Position numbers and translations under genes: made by a program. From contig JAHIZT010000120.1 of assembly GCA_018814355.1 (NCBI GenBank), forward strand, positions 1-55,534: 55,534 nucleotides of DNA. The letters are read 5' to 3'. Below the pieces are notes generated by a model. That model worked only from the letters and a program-made list of their open reading frames with translations, did not search any database and had not been told where the DNA came from. This document shows, one piece after another, positions 8,770 through 16,894 of the stretch (positions are counted from its first letter, which is position 1; every line of letters begins with the position of its first letter). Origin of the DNA: Candidatus Thermoplasmatota archaeon (lineage in GTDB: Archaea; Thermoplasmatota; Thermoplasmata; UBA10834).

Positions 8770-10505
8770 CACGCCCCCAGGCTCGCGAACTGTTTGTCCA
8801 TCGCAGCAGTCACGGTCTTCAGATCCTCATCGATCGTTTCCTCGAACTTCAGCTTACCCAGGTCCGCCCTGCATGGTAGCGATACGATCTTCTCCAAAGG
8901 CATCTCGAGCGCTATGGCCTTCTTCGCGTGCTCAGAGAACTTCCTTATGGCGTTCATATATTCGTACTGCCGCTTGAGCGGGCTGTAGGTGTCGACCGGG
9001 TGGTATGCGCTCTGCTGCAGGAAGAACTCCCTGATCATCCTTGCGACCTCGAGAGTCAGTCTCTGCTCTTCCGGGAGAGCGTCAGAACCGACAAGCTGGA
9101 CTATGTCCTGGAGTTCAGACTCCTTCTGAAGGGTCTCCATGGCCCATAGTCGCACCGAATTCCAGTCCTCTGCGACGTTCTTCCTGTACCAATCCTCGAG
9201 GATCGGGCTGTACAGGCTGTACGAAGTCAGCCAGTTGATGGCGGGGAAATGTCTTCTTTCCCTGAGCTTCGAGTCGAGCGCCCAGAACACCTTCACAATC
9301 CTCAGGGTGTTCTGCGTGACAGGCTCACTGAAGTCGCCCCCCGATGGCGATACTGCACCAATCACTGTGATAGACCCGATGGCACCTGATAGCGTCTGGA
9401 CCCTGCCGCATCTCTCGTAGAACTCCGACAGCCTAGATGCGAGGTATGCTGGGTATCCTTCCTCACCTGGCATCTCCTCGAGCCTTGAGGAGATCTCTCT
9501 CATCGCCTCTGCCCATCTCGATGTCGAGTCGGCCATTAGCGAGACGTCATAGCCCATATCCCTGTAGTACTCTGCAACTGTGATGCCTGTGTAGACGGAC
9601 GCCTCTCTCGCCGCGACAGGCATGTTTGATGTGTTGGCAATCAGGACTGTCCTGCCCATCAACGGCTTCCCCGTCTTTGGGTCCTCGAGCTCCGGGAATG
9701 TCGTCAGCACCTCTGTCATCTCATTCCCTCGCTCTCCGCATCCCACATAGATGACGATCTGGGCATCGCTCCACTTGGACAGTTGCTGGGACGTGACCGT
9801 CTTGCCAGTCCCAAAACCTCCAGGGATCGCGGCCGTGCCACCCTTCGCGAGAGGGAACAGAGTGTCGAGGACGCGCTGGCCTGTCACGAGTGGGATGTCC
9901 GGAAGAAGTTTGTCGACGTATGGCCTTGAGTGCCTCACGGGCCAGCTCTGCATCATCTTCAACTTGTGACCAGTATCGAGCTCTCCGATCACGTCAGCGA
10001 CTGTGTATTCTCCTTCAGAGATGCTCTTGACCTTGCCTTTGACGTCTGGTGGAAGCAACACCCTGTGGACGATGTTGCCTTCGGGGACCTCACCGACTAT
10101 CGCCCCCGGTTGCAGATCATCGCCCTTCTTGACCTTTGGCGTGAACTTCCACTTCTTCGTCCTGTCGAGTCCCGGGGCAGTTACGCCCCTGGACACGAAA
10201 TCCCCCTGCTTCTCCCTGAGGACCGGGAGCGGCCTCTGGACACCGTCATAGACGCTCGACAGCAGTCCGGGCCCAAGCTCAACCTGCAGAGGAGCGCCCG
10301 TGTCGACTACTTCCTCCCCCGGCCTGATGCCTGAGGTGTCCTCGTAGACCTGGATGACCGTCTTGTTGCCAATGAGCTTGATGACCTCCCCCATGAGCTT
10401 CAGCTCGCCCACGAAGACGACATCGTACATCCTCGGCGAGATGCCCTCCGCCGTGACGACTGGTCCTGCAACCCTGCTTATCTTGCCCTTCTTCTTTTCC
10501 GCCAT
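8769..10505 (-). CDS. atpA: A-type ATP synthase subunit A (catalytic)
   Basis: The catalytic subunit, 578 residues, ATG start ([17 protein letters not shown]). The Walker A region is [10 protein letters not shown], followed by the catalytic GERGNEM segment, a Walker B-like [14 protein letters not shown], and [20 protein letters not shown]. The non-homologous insertion (about residues 115-190) that distinguishes A/V-type from F-type catalytic subunits is present. No intein is seen, unlike some archaeal atpA genes. It is 16 nt downstream of atpF. Confidence 0.97.
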   Translation of the reverse strand: MAEKKKGKISRVAGPVVTAEGISPRMYDVVFVGELKLMGEVIKLIGNKTVIQVYEDTSGIRPGEEVVDTGAPLQVELGPGLLSSVYDGVQRPLPVLREKQGDFVSRGVTAPGLDRTKKWKFTPKVKKGDDLQPGAIVGEVPEGNIVHRVLLPPDVKGKVKSISEGEYTVADVIGELDTGHKLKMMQSWPVRHSRPYVDKLLPDIPLVTGQRVLDTLFPLAKGGTAAIPGGFGTGKTVTSQQLSKWSDAQIVIYVGCGERGNEMTEVLTTFPELEDPKTGKPLMGRTVLIANTSNMPVAAREASVYTGITVAEYYRDMGYDVSLMADSTSRWAEAMREISSRLEEMPGEEGYPAYLASRLSEFYERCGRVQTLSGAIGSITVIGAVSPSGGDFSEPVTQNTLRIVKVFWALDSKLRERRHFPAINWLTSYSLYSPILEDWYRKNVAEDWNSVRLWAMETLQKESELQDIVQLVGSDALPEEQRLTLEVARMIREFFLQQSAYHPVDTYSPLKRQYEYMNAIRKFSEHAKKAIALEMPLEKIVSLPCRADLGKLKFEETIDEDLKTVTAAMDKQFASLGA

Positions 10506-10521
10506 ATCGAACGCTCTCCCA

Positions 10522-10821
10522 TTACTTCGTCTTGTAAAGGTCGATACCCATCGCCCTTCGAACTTTGTCCCTCAAGTCGCCCTCCTCAATGCCCACCGGG
10601 ATGACGACTGGATCCACGCTCTCCATCATCTTAGCGCGCAGCTGTGGAGGCAGTCTCTCGAGATCCGGTGTGTGCACGGCGAGTATGCCGACCTCGGCCT
10701 CGTCCATCACCTTCACGATGGTCTCCAGCAGCTTCTCCTGCGAGACGGCGTACACTTTCCTGATGCCGGCCAGCCTGAAGCCCGTGACGAACTCCTCCGA
10801 GCCTACCACCGCGATCTCCAC
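10522..10821 (-). CDS. atpF: A-type ATP synthase subunit F (central stalk)
   Basis: A 99-residue Rossmann-like subunit associated with subunit D. Visible are the opening [18 protein letters not shown], the middle [15 protein letters not shown] and the C-terminal [10 protein letters not shown]. The GTG start follows the atpC stop by 1 nt, so it is translated within the operon. The length is normal. Confidence 0.92.
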   Translation of the reverse strand: MEIAVVGSEEFVTGFRLAGIRKVYAVSQEKLLETIVKVMDEAEVGILAVHTPDLERLPPQLRAKMMESVDPVVIPVGIEEGDLRDKVRRAMGIDLYKTK

Positions 10822-10822
10822 T

Positions 10823-11893
10823 TCACATCACCAACAGGTCCTCGATCACTCTGGTAGAGAGGCCACTCTGTTTGCCCCTCGCAATGATCCTGATGTTGTC
10901 CACTTCCACCTTCTTACGTATTATGTAATTGACGATGGGAAGCACAGAGAGAGGGTAGAAGTGGGCGAACTTCTCACTCGTGCGTATGAGCGCTTTGTCC
11001 AGCGCAATAGTGATGCCCGAGAGCTTCTTGTCATCCTTGAATTTCTCAAGCGCGGGCTTGATATCCTGGTGCATCGAGGACTTCTCGAGCTCTTCAATGA
11101 CTGGGGCCAAGCCTTCCTGCTGCGCGAGACTCCTGAGCCGGTCCATGCTGTAGTCCATCCCGCCAGGTATGAGGTACGTGACGATCTTGTCCTCCGGTAT
11201 ATGCTCCGCCTTCAACTTCAGAAGCACCTTGAGATTGGTGACATCGACCTCTCTTCGTATGAATTGCCTGAGTATCTGCTGCGCAGTGTCAGTCCCCTTG
11301 ACCACGTGTAGCAAATCGTAGTAGAGGAGCTGGTCAAGGTGGTCCTCGAACTGAGCCAACCTCTTGGTGTCCACGACCTCTCTCGCGAGCTCGGGCGTGA
11401 TGCCCAGTGAGGGTTCCTTGGAGAGAGCATCCATGATCTCCTGGATCGAAGACATCTGCACGAGAGACCTGAGATACTCATCAGAGAAGGCGCCAGCGGG
11501 TACAAGCGTCTCGATGATCTCATCGTCTCTGACATCGGTGGTCTTCCCCCTCAGGACGGTCTTGACATTGAACATGTCCCACCGCCTCAGGTAGTCCCCG
11601 ACCATGACTCTGAGATGGCCCGTGGTGAATGCCAGGATGTCGGAGTAAGTCCTCGCAAGGTTGCGTGTGACCGCGACTTCGATCAGGTTCGCCCCGGAGT
11701 ACCTTGAGCCGTACCTGCTCATCTCCTCGCGATACTGTGTCTCACCCAAGAACCTGGCGATCTCGTGTACGTCCATCAGTAGCACCCTCGAGTAGGTGTC
11801 GCGCGCCATCAAGAATCGCTTCTTTGCTTTGACGCGCGTGCACGCATATGCGAAGTTGCCCTTGCTGCCACCAAACAACATCTGCTTGCTCAC
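10823..11893 (-). CDS. atpC: A-type ATP synthase subunit C (central stalk-rotor connector)
   Basis: A 356-residue all-helical subunit linking the central stalk to the membrane c-ring. It begins FAYACTRVKAKKRFLM and contains repeated helical units with YLRRWDMFNVKTVLRG and YIIRKKVEVDNIRIIARG. This internal repeat is typical of the C/d family. The GTG start overlaps the atpE stop by 4 nt. Confidence 0.93.
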   Translation of the reverse strand: MSKQMLFGGSKGNFAYACTRVKAKKRFLMARDTYSRVLLMDVHEIARFLGETQYREEMSRYGSRYSGANLIEVAVTRNLARTYSDILAFTTGHLRVMVGDYLRRWDMFNVKTVLRGKTTDVRDDEIIETLVPAGAFSDEYLRSLVQMSSIQEIMDALSKEPSLGITPELAREVVDTKRLAQFEDHLDQLLYYDLLHVVKGTDTAQQILRQFIRREVDVTNLKVLLKLKAEHIPEDKIVTYLIPGGMDYSMDRLRSLAQQEGLAPVIEELEKSSMHQDIKPALEKFKDDKKLSGITIALDKALIRTSEKFAHFYPLSVLPIVNYIIRKKVEVDNIRIIARGKQSGLSTRVIEDLLVM

Positions 11894-12447
11894 CCGAACA
11901 GTCTTGTATGTATCTCCTTCATGCTCTTGTTCCAGACATCGTCAAGAACGCTCTCAAACCGGAAGTCCAGCCGGACGCTCCTGTCCTTGCTCTCGAAGAC
12001 GAATCCTCCCCTGCACGGGATTATGCCTCCGCTGGTCATCCCGGAGGGCAGCTGCAGAAGCGCCTTATCGTCCTTGTTGGAGTAGACGTAGCAGTCTCCG
12101 AGCTCTGTCCTCGCTCTCGAGACGAGCTTAGAGTATATCTCTTTCCTTTTGTCTGGAGGATAGCTCGCCAGCTCTTCGAGTGCCTGTTCTCTCAGCTCTT
12201 CCATGGCCTGCCTCTCTGCGGCAAGAAGCATCTTCTTCGATTCGAGCTCTGCGCTGGAGACCTCCTGCTGCTCCATCTGAGCGAGCATCGCTTCGGCCCT
12301 CTTCTCGGCCTTCTGGCGGTTCTCTTGTATCTTCTTGTCCGCCTGTAGGACCTGCTCGTCACGCTCCCTCTGGCCGAGCTGGATGATCTCGCGCCGCTTC
12401 TCCTCTCCCTTTCGGAGTATGTCCTCGACTACCTTGTTCAAGCTCAT
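11890..12447 (-). CDS. atpE: A-type ATP synthase subunit E (peripheral stalk)
   Basis: A 185-residue peripheral-stalk subunit that pairs with subunit H. The first 100 residues form a charged coiled coil (VEDILRKGEEKRREIIQLGQ), followed by a small alpha/beta head containing SGGIIPCRGGFVFESKDRS. The length and architecture match the family. The atpK gene lies 56 nt upstream, the longest gap in the operon. Confidence 0.92.
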   Translation of the reverse strand: MSLNKVVEDILRKGEEKRREIIQLGQRERDEQVLQADKKIQENRQKAEKRAEAMLAQMEQQEVSSAELESKKMLLAAERQAMEELREQALEELASYPPDKRKEIYSKLVSRARTELGDCYVYSNKDDKALLQLPSGMTSGGIIPCRGGFVFESKDRSVRLDFRFESVLDDVWNKSMKEIHTRLFG

Positions 12448-12503
12448 AGCGTCTCAACTCCTGTTGCGACTGGGTCGTTCCGCCGACTCCCAAATTCCAG
12501 TTC

Positions 12504-12722
12504 TCACTTGTTCATCATCAGGAACGCCACGACGAAGCCCAAGATGACTATGGTCTCAGGGAGCACCATCATGACGATGCCCTTACCAAACATCTTGGGG
12601 TCTTCAGCGGTCGCGCCCACTGCTGCCGCACCTACCTGTGCTTGTGCCCAACCAGTGCCCAAGCCCGCGACGCCTATCGCGATGCCCGCACCGATGAGGG
12701 CTAGCCCGGTTCCTATGTCCAT
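12504..12722 (-). CDS. atpK: A-type ATP synthase proteolipid c/K subunit
   Basis: A 72-residue two-helix hairpin forming the rotor ring. Helix 1 is glycine/alanine-rich (IGAGIAIGVAGLGTG), the loop is ATAEDP, and helix 2 carries the ion-binding carboxylate Glu56 in VLPETIVILG. Thr follows the glutamate, as in several sodium-binding rings, but the usual helix-1 glutamine of such rings is not at the position I would align it to. Sequence alone therefore does not settle H+ versus Na+. It is a single hairpin, not a duplicated proteolipid. Confidence 0.94.
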   Translation of the reverse strand: MDIGTGLALIGAGIAIGVAGLGTGWAQAQVGAAAVGATAEDPKMFGKGIVMMVLPETIVILGFVVAFLMMNK

Positions 12723-12725
12723 TTT

Positions 12726-14726
12726 TTATGCCTCCTGTTTTGTTGCTACAGAGTACTTCCTCTCATAGCTCAAGGGGGCGAAGTCCGTGCCTCCGCCCTC
12801 GAAGAACTTGAGGAAGAACTCCACATAGTTCAACCTGATAGCCTGGATCCCTGCGGACAAGGCTCCCAGGAAGAACACGAAGAACATCTGAGTGACGAAG
12901 AGTGCGATGATGCCCACAATCGCGATACCGATGTTGCCGCTATCGAATATCAGTGGGAAGAGCATGGAATTGAACGCAAGGGCCATCGCGCCCTTGCCGA
13001 CGGCAAGCGCGGCCAATCTGGCATAAGATACGAGATTGGAGAAAATGCCGACGACCTCTGTCATTGCCAAGGGACCTTCCAAGAACGGGAGGCCGGCGAC
13101 ACCAACGACGATGAACGCAATGGCTGGAATCGATAGCTTGATTCCCGAGAGCGTTGTGATCATCGAGGGTATCGGGGAGAACAAGGTCGAGTTGATGAAG
13201 TGACTCGTCTCAGTTGCGCTCCCAGCTATCACCATGATCTCCTGGAACAGCCCGAATAGGATAACCATCCACGCGATCTTGCCGAGGGCGTGCTTCTTGC
13301 TGTGATGGTAGCTGTTGACGAAACCGAACACTAAACCCAACGTCAGGTGCAACCATCCGGCCAAGAGAGATATTGCCAGCATCTCCTTGGTATCATGCAT
13401 CTTGTCAAGGATGGGGTTGATAGGGATGTTACCGACAGACTCCCAAGAGGCCTCATCAGGGCTCTGTGGCGGAGGATGGAACGGCACTCCAAATGCTTCC
13501 GCGAATACGAACAGGCCAAAGATGCTTGCAAGAAGACCGCCCACGAGCACGATCGCCCCGAGACGATAGAGGTCGGGATACCTCTTCAGCTTCATCAGCA
13601 TCACCGCGCCAAGGGCCACAAGTCCCAAACCGAAGCCGACATCACCTATCATGAAGCCGAAGAAAAGCGGGAACGTGATGAAGAGAATCAATGTGGGGTC
13701 GACCTCCTTGTATTTAGGGGTCGATACGAGATTGATGAAGAACTCAAAGGGCTTCACCAGCTTCGGGTTCTTCAGCTTGACCGGTGGTTCCTCTTCCTTC
13801 TCGGGGGAGACCGTTTCTATGAATGCCAATCCGCAGCACATGGTATCGAGTGCGATGTTGATGTCTGGCAACATCGAGCTCGGCACCCAACCATCAATGA
13901 CGAACGCATTCGCCGAAGTGGCGATCCTGAGCGGGGTCTCTGACTTGAGCACATCGATGGCGAGGTGCTCCTCTGATGAGATGATGAGATCGGCGAACTG
14001 CTTCCTTATGTGTTCGATGTCGGTCTCTACACGCTTAAGATCCGCTTGCAGTTCCTTGATCTCAGCATGGTGCTTAGAGACGATATCGGCCGGCTGTCCC
14101 ACCAGTTTTGGCAGCCTGACTTCCTGGAGATTGTGCTCCGAGAGTATCCGGGAAGCCTCCAGCCTATCGACATTCTTAACAAAAACCGCGACCGCGATGC
14201 TGCCCTTCCTGACTTCCTTGAAGAGTTCGATGCCTTTGATCCTTGATCTCAACGCGGTCTCGGGATCATTCTTGCATACGCCGGCGAAGGATGCGATACT
14301 GTCAAAGCCCTCGTAATCCTCGACCGGGATTCCGAAAGTGACGAATGGTTCGAGTGCCTTGATCTCGATTTCCTTTTCGCGGATAAGAGACTGGATCTTC
14401 TGTCTGGCCTCCGCCTTGCTTGATGTATTGACATCCAGCGTCACAAGGGCGTGCTCGATCTTCTTGTCGATGTCTTTGACGTGGAGTTTGTCAGAAGGCT
14501 CGTGCTCTTCGATGTTGAGGGTGCGGATCATCGATCTCAGCTTCAGGAGTTTCTGTGAGGAATCAGATGCTCTCGGCAGGGGCTGGCCGAGCTTGAACTC
14601 CTCGTCCTGCTTTGTGAAGTCTATGAGGTGCAGTATCCCGAGCTCGTAGAGACACTCGATGGTTGCGTCGAGGCTGTCCATGGACCCGACGACCACCGCA
14701 CGGGTCATTTCTTCAGGCCTAAGCAT
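12726..14726 (-). CDS. atpI: A-type ATP synthase subunit I/a (membrane stator)
   Basis: A 666-residue subunit with a cytosolic coiled-coil half (about 1-350) and a C-terminal membrane half with about eight helices (GFMIGDVGFGLGLVALG, LAGWLHLTLGLVFGF). The essential arginine is in the conserved NLVSYARLAALAVGKGAMA helix. It forms the ion half-channels against the c-ring. ATG 14726 overlaps the atpH stop by 8 nt; a TTG at 14741 is possible but would overlap more. The length is normal for archaeal subunit a. Confidence 0.94.
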   Translation of the reverse strand: MLRPEEMTRAVVVGSMDSLDATIECLYELGILHLIDFTKQDEEFKLGQPLPRASDSSQKLLKLRSMIRTLNIEEHEPSDKLHVKDIDKKIEHALVTLDVNTSSKAEARQKIQSLIREKEIEIKALEPFVTFGIPVEDYEGFDSIASFAGVCKNDPETALRSRIKGIELFKEVRKGSIAVAVFVKNVDRLEASRILSEHNLQEVRLPKLVGQPADIVSKHHAEIKELQADLKRVETDIEHIRKQFADLIISSEEHLAIDVLKSETPLRIATSANAFVIDGWVPSSMLPDINIALDTMCCGLAFIETVSPEKEEEPPVKLKNPKLVKPFEFFINLVSTPKYKEVDPTLILFITFPLFFGFMIGDVGFGLGLVALGAVMLMKLKRYPDLYRLGAIVLVGGLLASIFGLFVFAEAFGVPFHPPPQSPDEASWESVGNIPINPILDKMHDTKEMLAISLLAGWLHLTLGLVFGFVNSYHHSKKHALGKIAWMVILFGLFQEIMVIAGSATETSHFINSTLFSPIPSMITTLSGIKLSIPAIAFIVVGVAGLPFLEGPLAMTEVVGIFSNLVSYARLAALAVGKGAMALAFNSMLFPLIFDSGNIGIAIVGIIALFVTQMFFVFFLGALSAGIQAIRLNYVEFFLKFFEGGGTDFAPLSYERKYSVATKQEA

Positions 14727-15054
14727 CAACTGCCCTCTCAAATTCCGAAAGAACGAATTCTTTCGCCTCGCCCATTCTCTTGCGGGCGCTGGATGTCAGC
14801 GACGCAGCCTTCCGAGCACCATCCTCCAGGAGGGCCCTCTTACGGCTGTCGATCCTTGACCGGGCTTCTGCGACCTTCGCATCGTGCTCCTTCCTGAGAA
14901 CCGCATCCGAGGAGTCTATCTTCTGTATCGCCATGCGCTTCCCCTCGGCCTGGAGCTGCTTCCGCCTCTCCTCGGCCTCCTTGCTCATGGAACGGACCTT
15001 CTCCTCAGTGGTTTTTATCTCGTGAAGGATCGCGGCCTTGCCCAAGTCAGACAC
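14719..15054 (-). CDS. atpH: A-type ATP synthase subunit H (peripheral stalk)
   Basis: A 111-residue, almost entirely charged coiled coil (ILHEIKTTEEKVRSMSKEAE) that pairs with subunit E to form the peripheral stalk. It is the first gene of the operon and begins at GTG 15054, about 31 nt downstream of a clear TATA box, so the operon mRNA is probably leaderless. Confidence 0.85.
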   Translation of the reverse strand: MSDLGKAAILHEIKTTEEKVRSMSKEAEERRKQLQAEGKRMAIQKIDSSDAVLRKEHDAKVAEARSRIDSRKRALLEDGARKAASLTSSARKRMGEAKEFVLSEFERAVDA

Positions 15055-15079
15055 GTCCAGCTCGTTGATGCGGGTTTCG

Positions 15080-15089
15080 ATATAAATAG
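15080..15089 (-). promoter_or_regulatory. atpH promoter: TATA box of the ATP synthase operon
   Basis: On the minus strand the AT box CTATTTATATC is centred near 15085, about 31 nt before the atpH GTG at 15054. It is the only strong AT-rich element in the gap and would drive the whole nine-gene operon. Confidence 0.65.
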
Positions 15090-15167
15090 GCTACGGGGTC
15101 TGACATTTTCGACTTCTTTGGTCGCTATTCCGACAGTTAACGACATTTGCTAGAGAAGGCAACGGAC

Positions 15168-15656
15168 CTACTTCTTCAACTTGTCCGCGAAGCTCTTCTT
15201 ATCCAGGCGCGTGAGCTTGATCCCGGCCTGCTTGAGCAGCTCAACGCCTGTCAGATCGGAATAGTCATCTATGAACACCACACGAGCTATCTGCGCGTTC
15301 AGTATCATGCGCGCGCATATTGGGCAAGGAACGATCGTGGAGTAAAGTGTGGATCTGCGCGAGTTCGTTCCTGCTTGGATGAGGGCATTCTGTTCCGCGT
15401 GAACAGCCGTGCACGTCTCGAGCCTGGTGCCCGAAGGGATTCCAAGCTTGTCTCTGATGCATCCAATCTCGTGACAATGCGGCAGTCCGCGTGGGTTCCC
15501 ATTGTAACCCGTGCTCTTGATCTCACCAACATCGCTTACGATGATTGCGCCTATCTGCCTCCTAGTGCATGTGCTCCTGCGGGCGACCTCGATGGCGATG
15601 TTCATGAAATAATGATCTTTCGAGATCCTGGAGTTCCTCTGCTCGACCAAGCGCAC
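15168..15656 (-). CDS. dCMP/cytidine deaminase family zinc enzyme
   Basis: A deaminase with both zinc motifs: HAEQNAL (His and catalytic Glu) and PCPICA. The N-terminal block ISKDHYFMNIAIEVARRSTC and the CTRRQIGAIIV strand match dCMP deaminases, which make dUMP for thymidylate synthesis; the EIGCIR-KL segment also fits. The frame opens as far upstream as 15725, but homology begins near ISKDHYF, so I use GTG 15656 (162 aa). A weak TATA-like GTTAGAAAT lies about 34 nt upstream. It ends about 110 nt from the ATP synthase promoter and reads in the same direction. Confidence 0.82.
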   Translation of the reverse strand: MRLVEQRNSRISKDHYFMNIAIEVARRSTCTRRQIGAIIVSDVGEIKSTGYNGNPRGLPHCHEIGCIRDKLGIPSGTRLETCTAVHAEQNALIQAGTNSRRSTLYSTIVPCPICARMILNAQIARVVFIDDYSDLTGVELLKQAGIKLTRLDKKSFADKLKK

Positions 15657-15786
15657 CCTCGCCGGACCCAAGCCTCTTGTGGCATTTCTAACTTTCTGTC
15701 CATGGGCGCAGACCAGATGGACCATTCAGGAGTGGGGAAGCCTAGAAATAGCTTGGTACAACTGAGATGACCATCGAGAGCGGAAT

Positions 15787-16368
15787 ATGAGCAAACGAAT
15801 GAAGATACTTGCAGTCGTGATAGTCGCAGTCGCCGTCGTGATACTGGCGTATGCGCTGCTGACGCCTCAGACTGACACGGACAGCACTGACCACATGGGC
15901 ATGTGGGGCAACCACACGAGCTACAGCTCCGGCAATGTGGGCCTCATCGCGATATCATCGGCTTTGATCGTCCTTGCTCTGATGATTATGATCCTGTGGC
16001 AAGAGTATGAACCTCTGCCGCCGAACCTGATGCCCCTCATACCTCCGGCAAGTGGAATACGCGTGGCCCCCGAGGAGGAGAAGAAGACAGAGACGGAAGA
16101 ACAGTCGCACGCCCAGACGCGCGAAGTGGGCGCAGACGAAGCGATGGCCAGGGAGTACCTGGTGCTGAGGCTCCTGTCCGGGGACGAACGGACGATGTTC
16201 AAGGCGATCATGGATTCCGGCGGCGAGGCGCTCCAGAAGGAATTAATTGTCCGGACCAAGATGTCCAACGCGAAGGTCTCTCGCCTGTTGGACCGCCTCT
16301 CGCAAAAGGGTGTCGTCACAAAGGAGAGGCATGGGGCGACGAACAAGGTAAGGGTTAAGCCGGGGTGA
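15787..16368 (+). CDS. membrane-anchored winged-helix (MarR-like) regulator with Met/His-containing outer loop
   Basis: A 193-residue protein with two membrane helices (about 6-25 and 50-72). They bracket a short outer loop rich in Met, His and Trp (TDHMGMWGNHTSY). A charged linker (about 90-120) leads to a C-terminal winged helix: DERTMFKAIMDSGGEALQKE, the recognition region TKMSNAKVSRLLDRLSQKGV and the wing VVTKERHGATNKVRV. The topology puts the DNA-binding domain in the cytoplasm and the loop outside, as in one-component membrane sensors. The downstream gene encodes a Met/His-rich secreted protein, and repeated inverted half-sites lie between them. Metal (copper?) sensing is an inference. 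Confidence 0.8.
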   Translation: MSKRMKILAVVIVAVAVVILAYALLTPQTDTDSTDHMGMWGNHTSYSSGNVGLIAISSALIVLALMIMILWQEYEPLPPNLMPLIPPASGIRVAPEEEKKTETEEQSHAQTREVGADEAMAREYLVLRLLSGDERTMFKAIMDSGGEALQKELIVRTKMSNAKVSRLLDRLSQKGVVTKERHGATNKVRVKPG

Positions 16369-16395
16369 GTTCCGGGGACTGAGCCTTTTCGTCTG

Positions 16396-16432
16396 CTTTT
16401 CAGAAAAGTGAAAACGTTTCGAGTGGTTTTCA
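16396..16432. promoter_or_regulatory. candidate operator: three alternating TTTTCA/TGAAAA half-sites
   Basis: TTTTCA occurs at 16397-16402 and 16427-16432, with its complement TGAAAA at 16409-16414. These form two inverted repeats: CTTTTCAGAAAAG at 16396-16408, and TGAAAAC/GTTTTCA arms with a 10-nt spacer at 16409-16432. They end about 9 nt before the TATA box at 16441, the usual place for an activator or repressor site. Confidence 0.5.
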
Positions 16433-16440
16433 GCACACGT

Positions 16441-16450
16441 CCTTATACCA
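16441..16450 (+). promoter_or_regulatory. TATA-like box of the Met/His-rich secreted protein gene
   Basis: CCTTATACCA would place the transcription start near 16472, giving an unusual leader of about 48 nt for this window. The leader ends in a near-perfect Shine-Dalgarno site. Confidence 0.5.
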
Positions 16451-16505
16451 TTTCACCCAAAGGTGATCTCAGACACTCTGGGTACATAGAACCCGAAAGA
16501 ATACG

Positions 16506-16513
16506 GAGGTGAA
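16506..16513 (+). promoter_or_regulatory. strong Shine-Dalgarno site of the Met/His-rich secreted protein gene
   Basis: GGAGGTGA lies 6 nt before ATG 16520 and matches the archaeal anti-Shine-Dalgarno sequence fully. It fixes the start and shows this mRNA has a leader, unlike many neighbours. Confidence 0.75.
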
Positions 16514-16519
16514 ACAAGG

Positions 16520-16807
16520 ATGAAGACATCAGTGCTCTTTGCAGTCATAGCGGTCGGAGCCGTCCTCGCAGTTGCAGGCCTCGCAGTCGCATCATCGACA
16601 GGCGCGAGCGTCTACAGTTCGCAGACCAGGTCTGGAACCGACAATGGCATGATGGGTGGCGGGTCTGGAATGATGGCCGGCAACATGCATCAATGGGGCT
16701 CCGGATATCAGTATCAGAACTCTGGCAGCCCTGGCATGTGCCCCATGGACTACGACCGGAACCACACCTACGACTACGATGAGGACCGCTGCCCATGTAT
16801 GGGCTGA
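16520..16807 (+). CDS. small secreted Met/His-rich protein
   Basis: A 95-residue protein with a signal peptide or N-terminal anchor (TSVLFAVIAVGAVLAVAGLA, cleavage possible after ASS). The mature region has repeated Met/Gly clusters (NGMMGGGSGMMAGNMHQWG), then a CPMDYDRNHTYDYDEDRCPC segment with four cysteines-plus-acidic spacing near the end. Met, His and Cys clustering suggests metal binding, copper being the usual ligand of such Met motifs (inference). I recognise no named family. It lies about 150 nt downstream of the membrane-bound regulator. Confidence 0.72.
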   Translation: MKTSVLFAVIAVGAVLAVAGLAVASSTGASVYSSQTRSGTDNGMMGGGSGMMAGNMHQWGSGYQYQNSGSPGMCPMDYDRNHTYDYDEDRCPCMG

Positions 16808-16861
16808 TCTCATCGAACTAAACCCCTTAGCACCCTTTCTTCAAGGCCAGATCACACCATA

Positions 16862-16870
16862 TTTATTTTA
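16862..16870 (+). promoter_or_regulatory. TATA box of the signal peptidase gene
   Basis: TTTATTTTA is centred about 29 nt before GTG 16895, consistent with a leaderless transcript and supporting the GTG start. Confidence 0.6.
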
Positions 16871-16894
16871 TACCCGCCTCCCTCTCTGAGCGCC

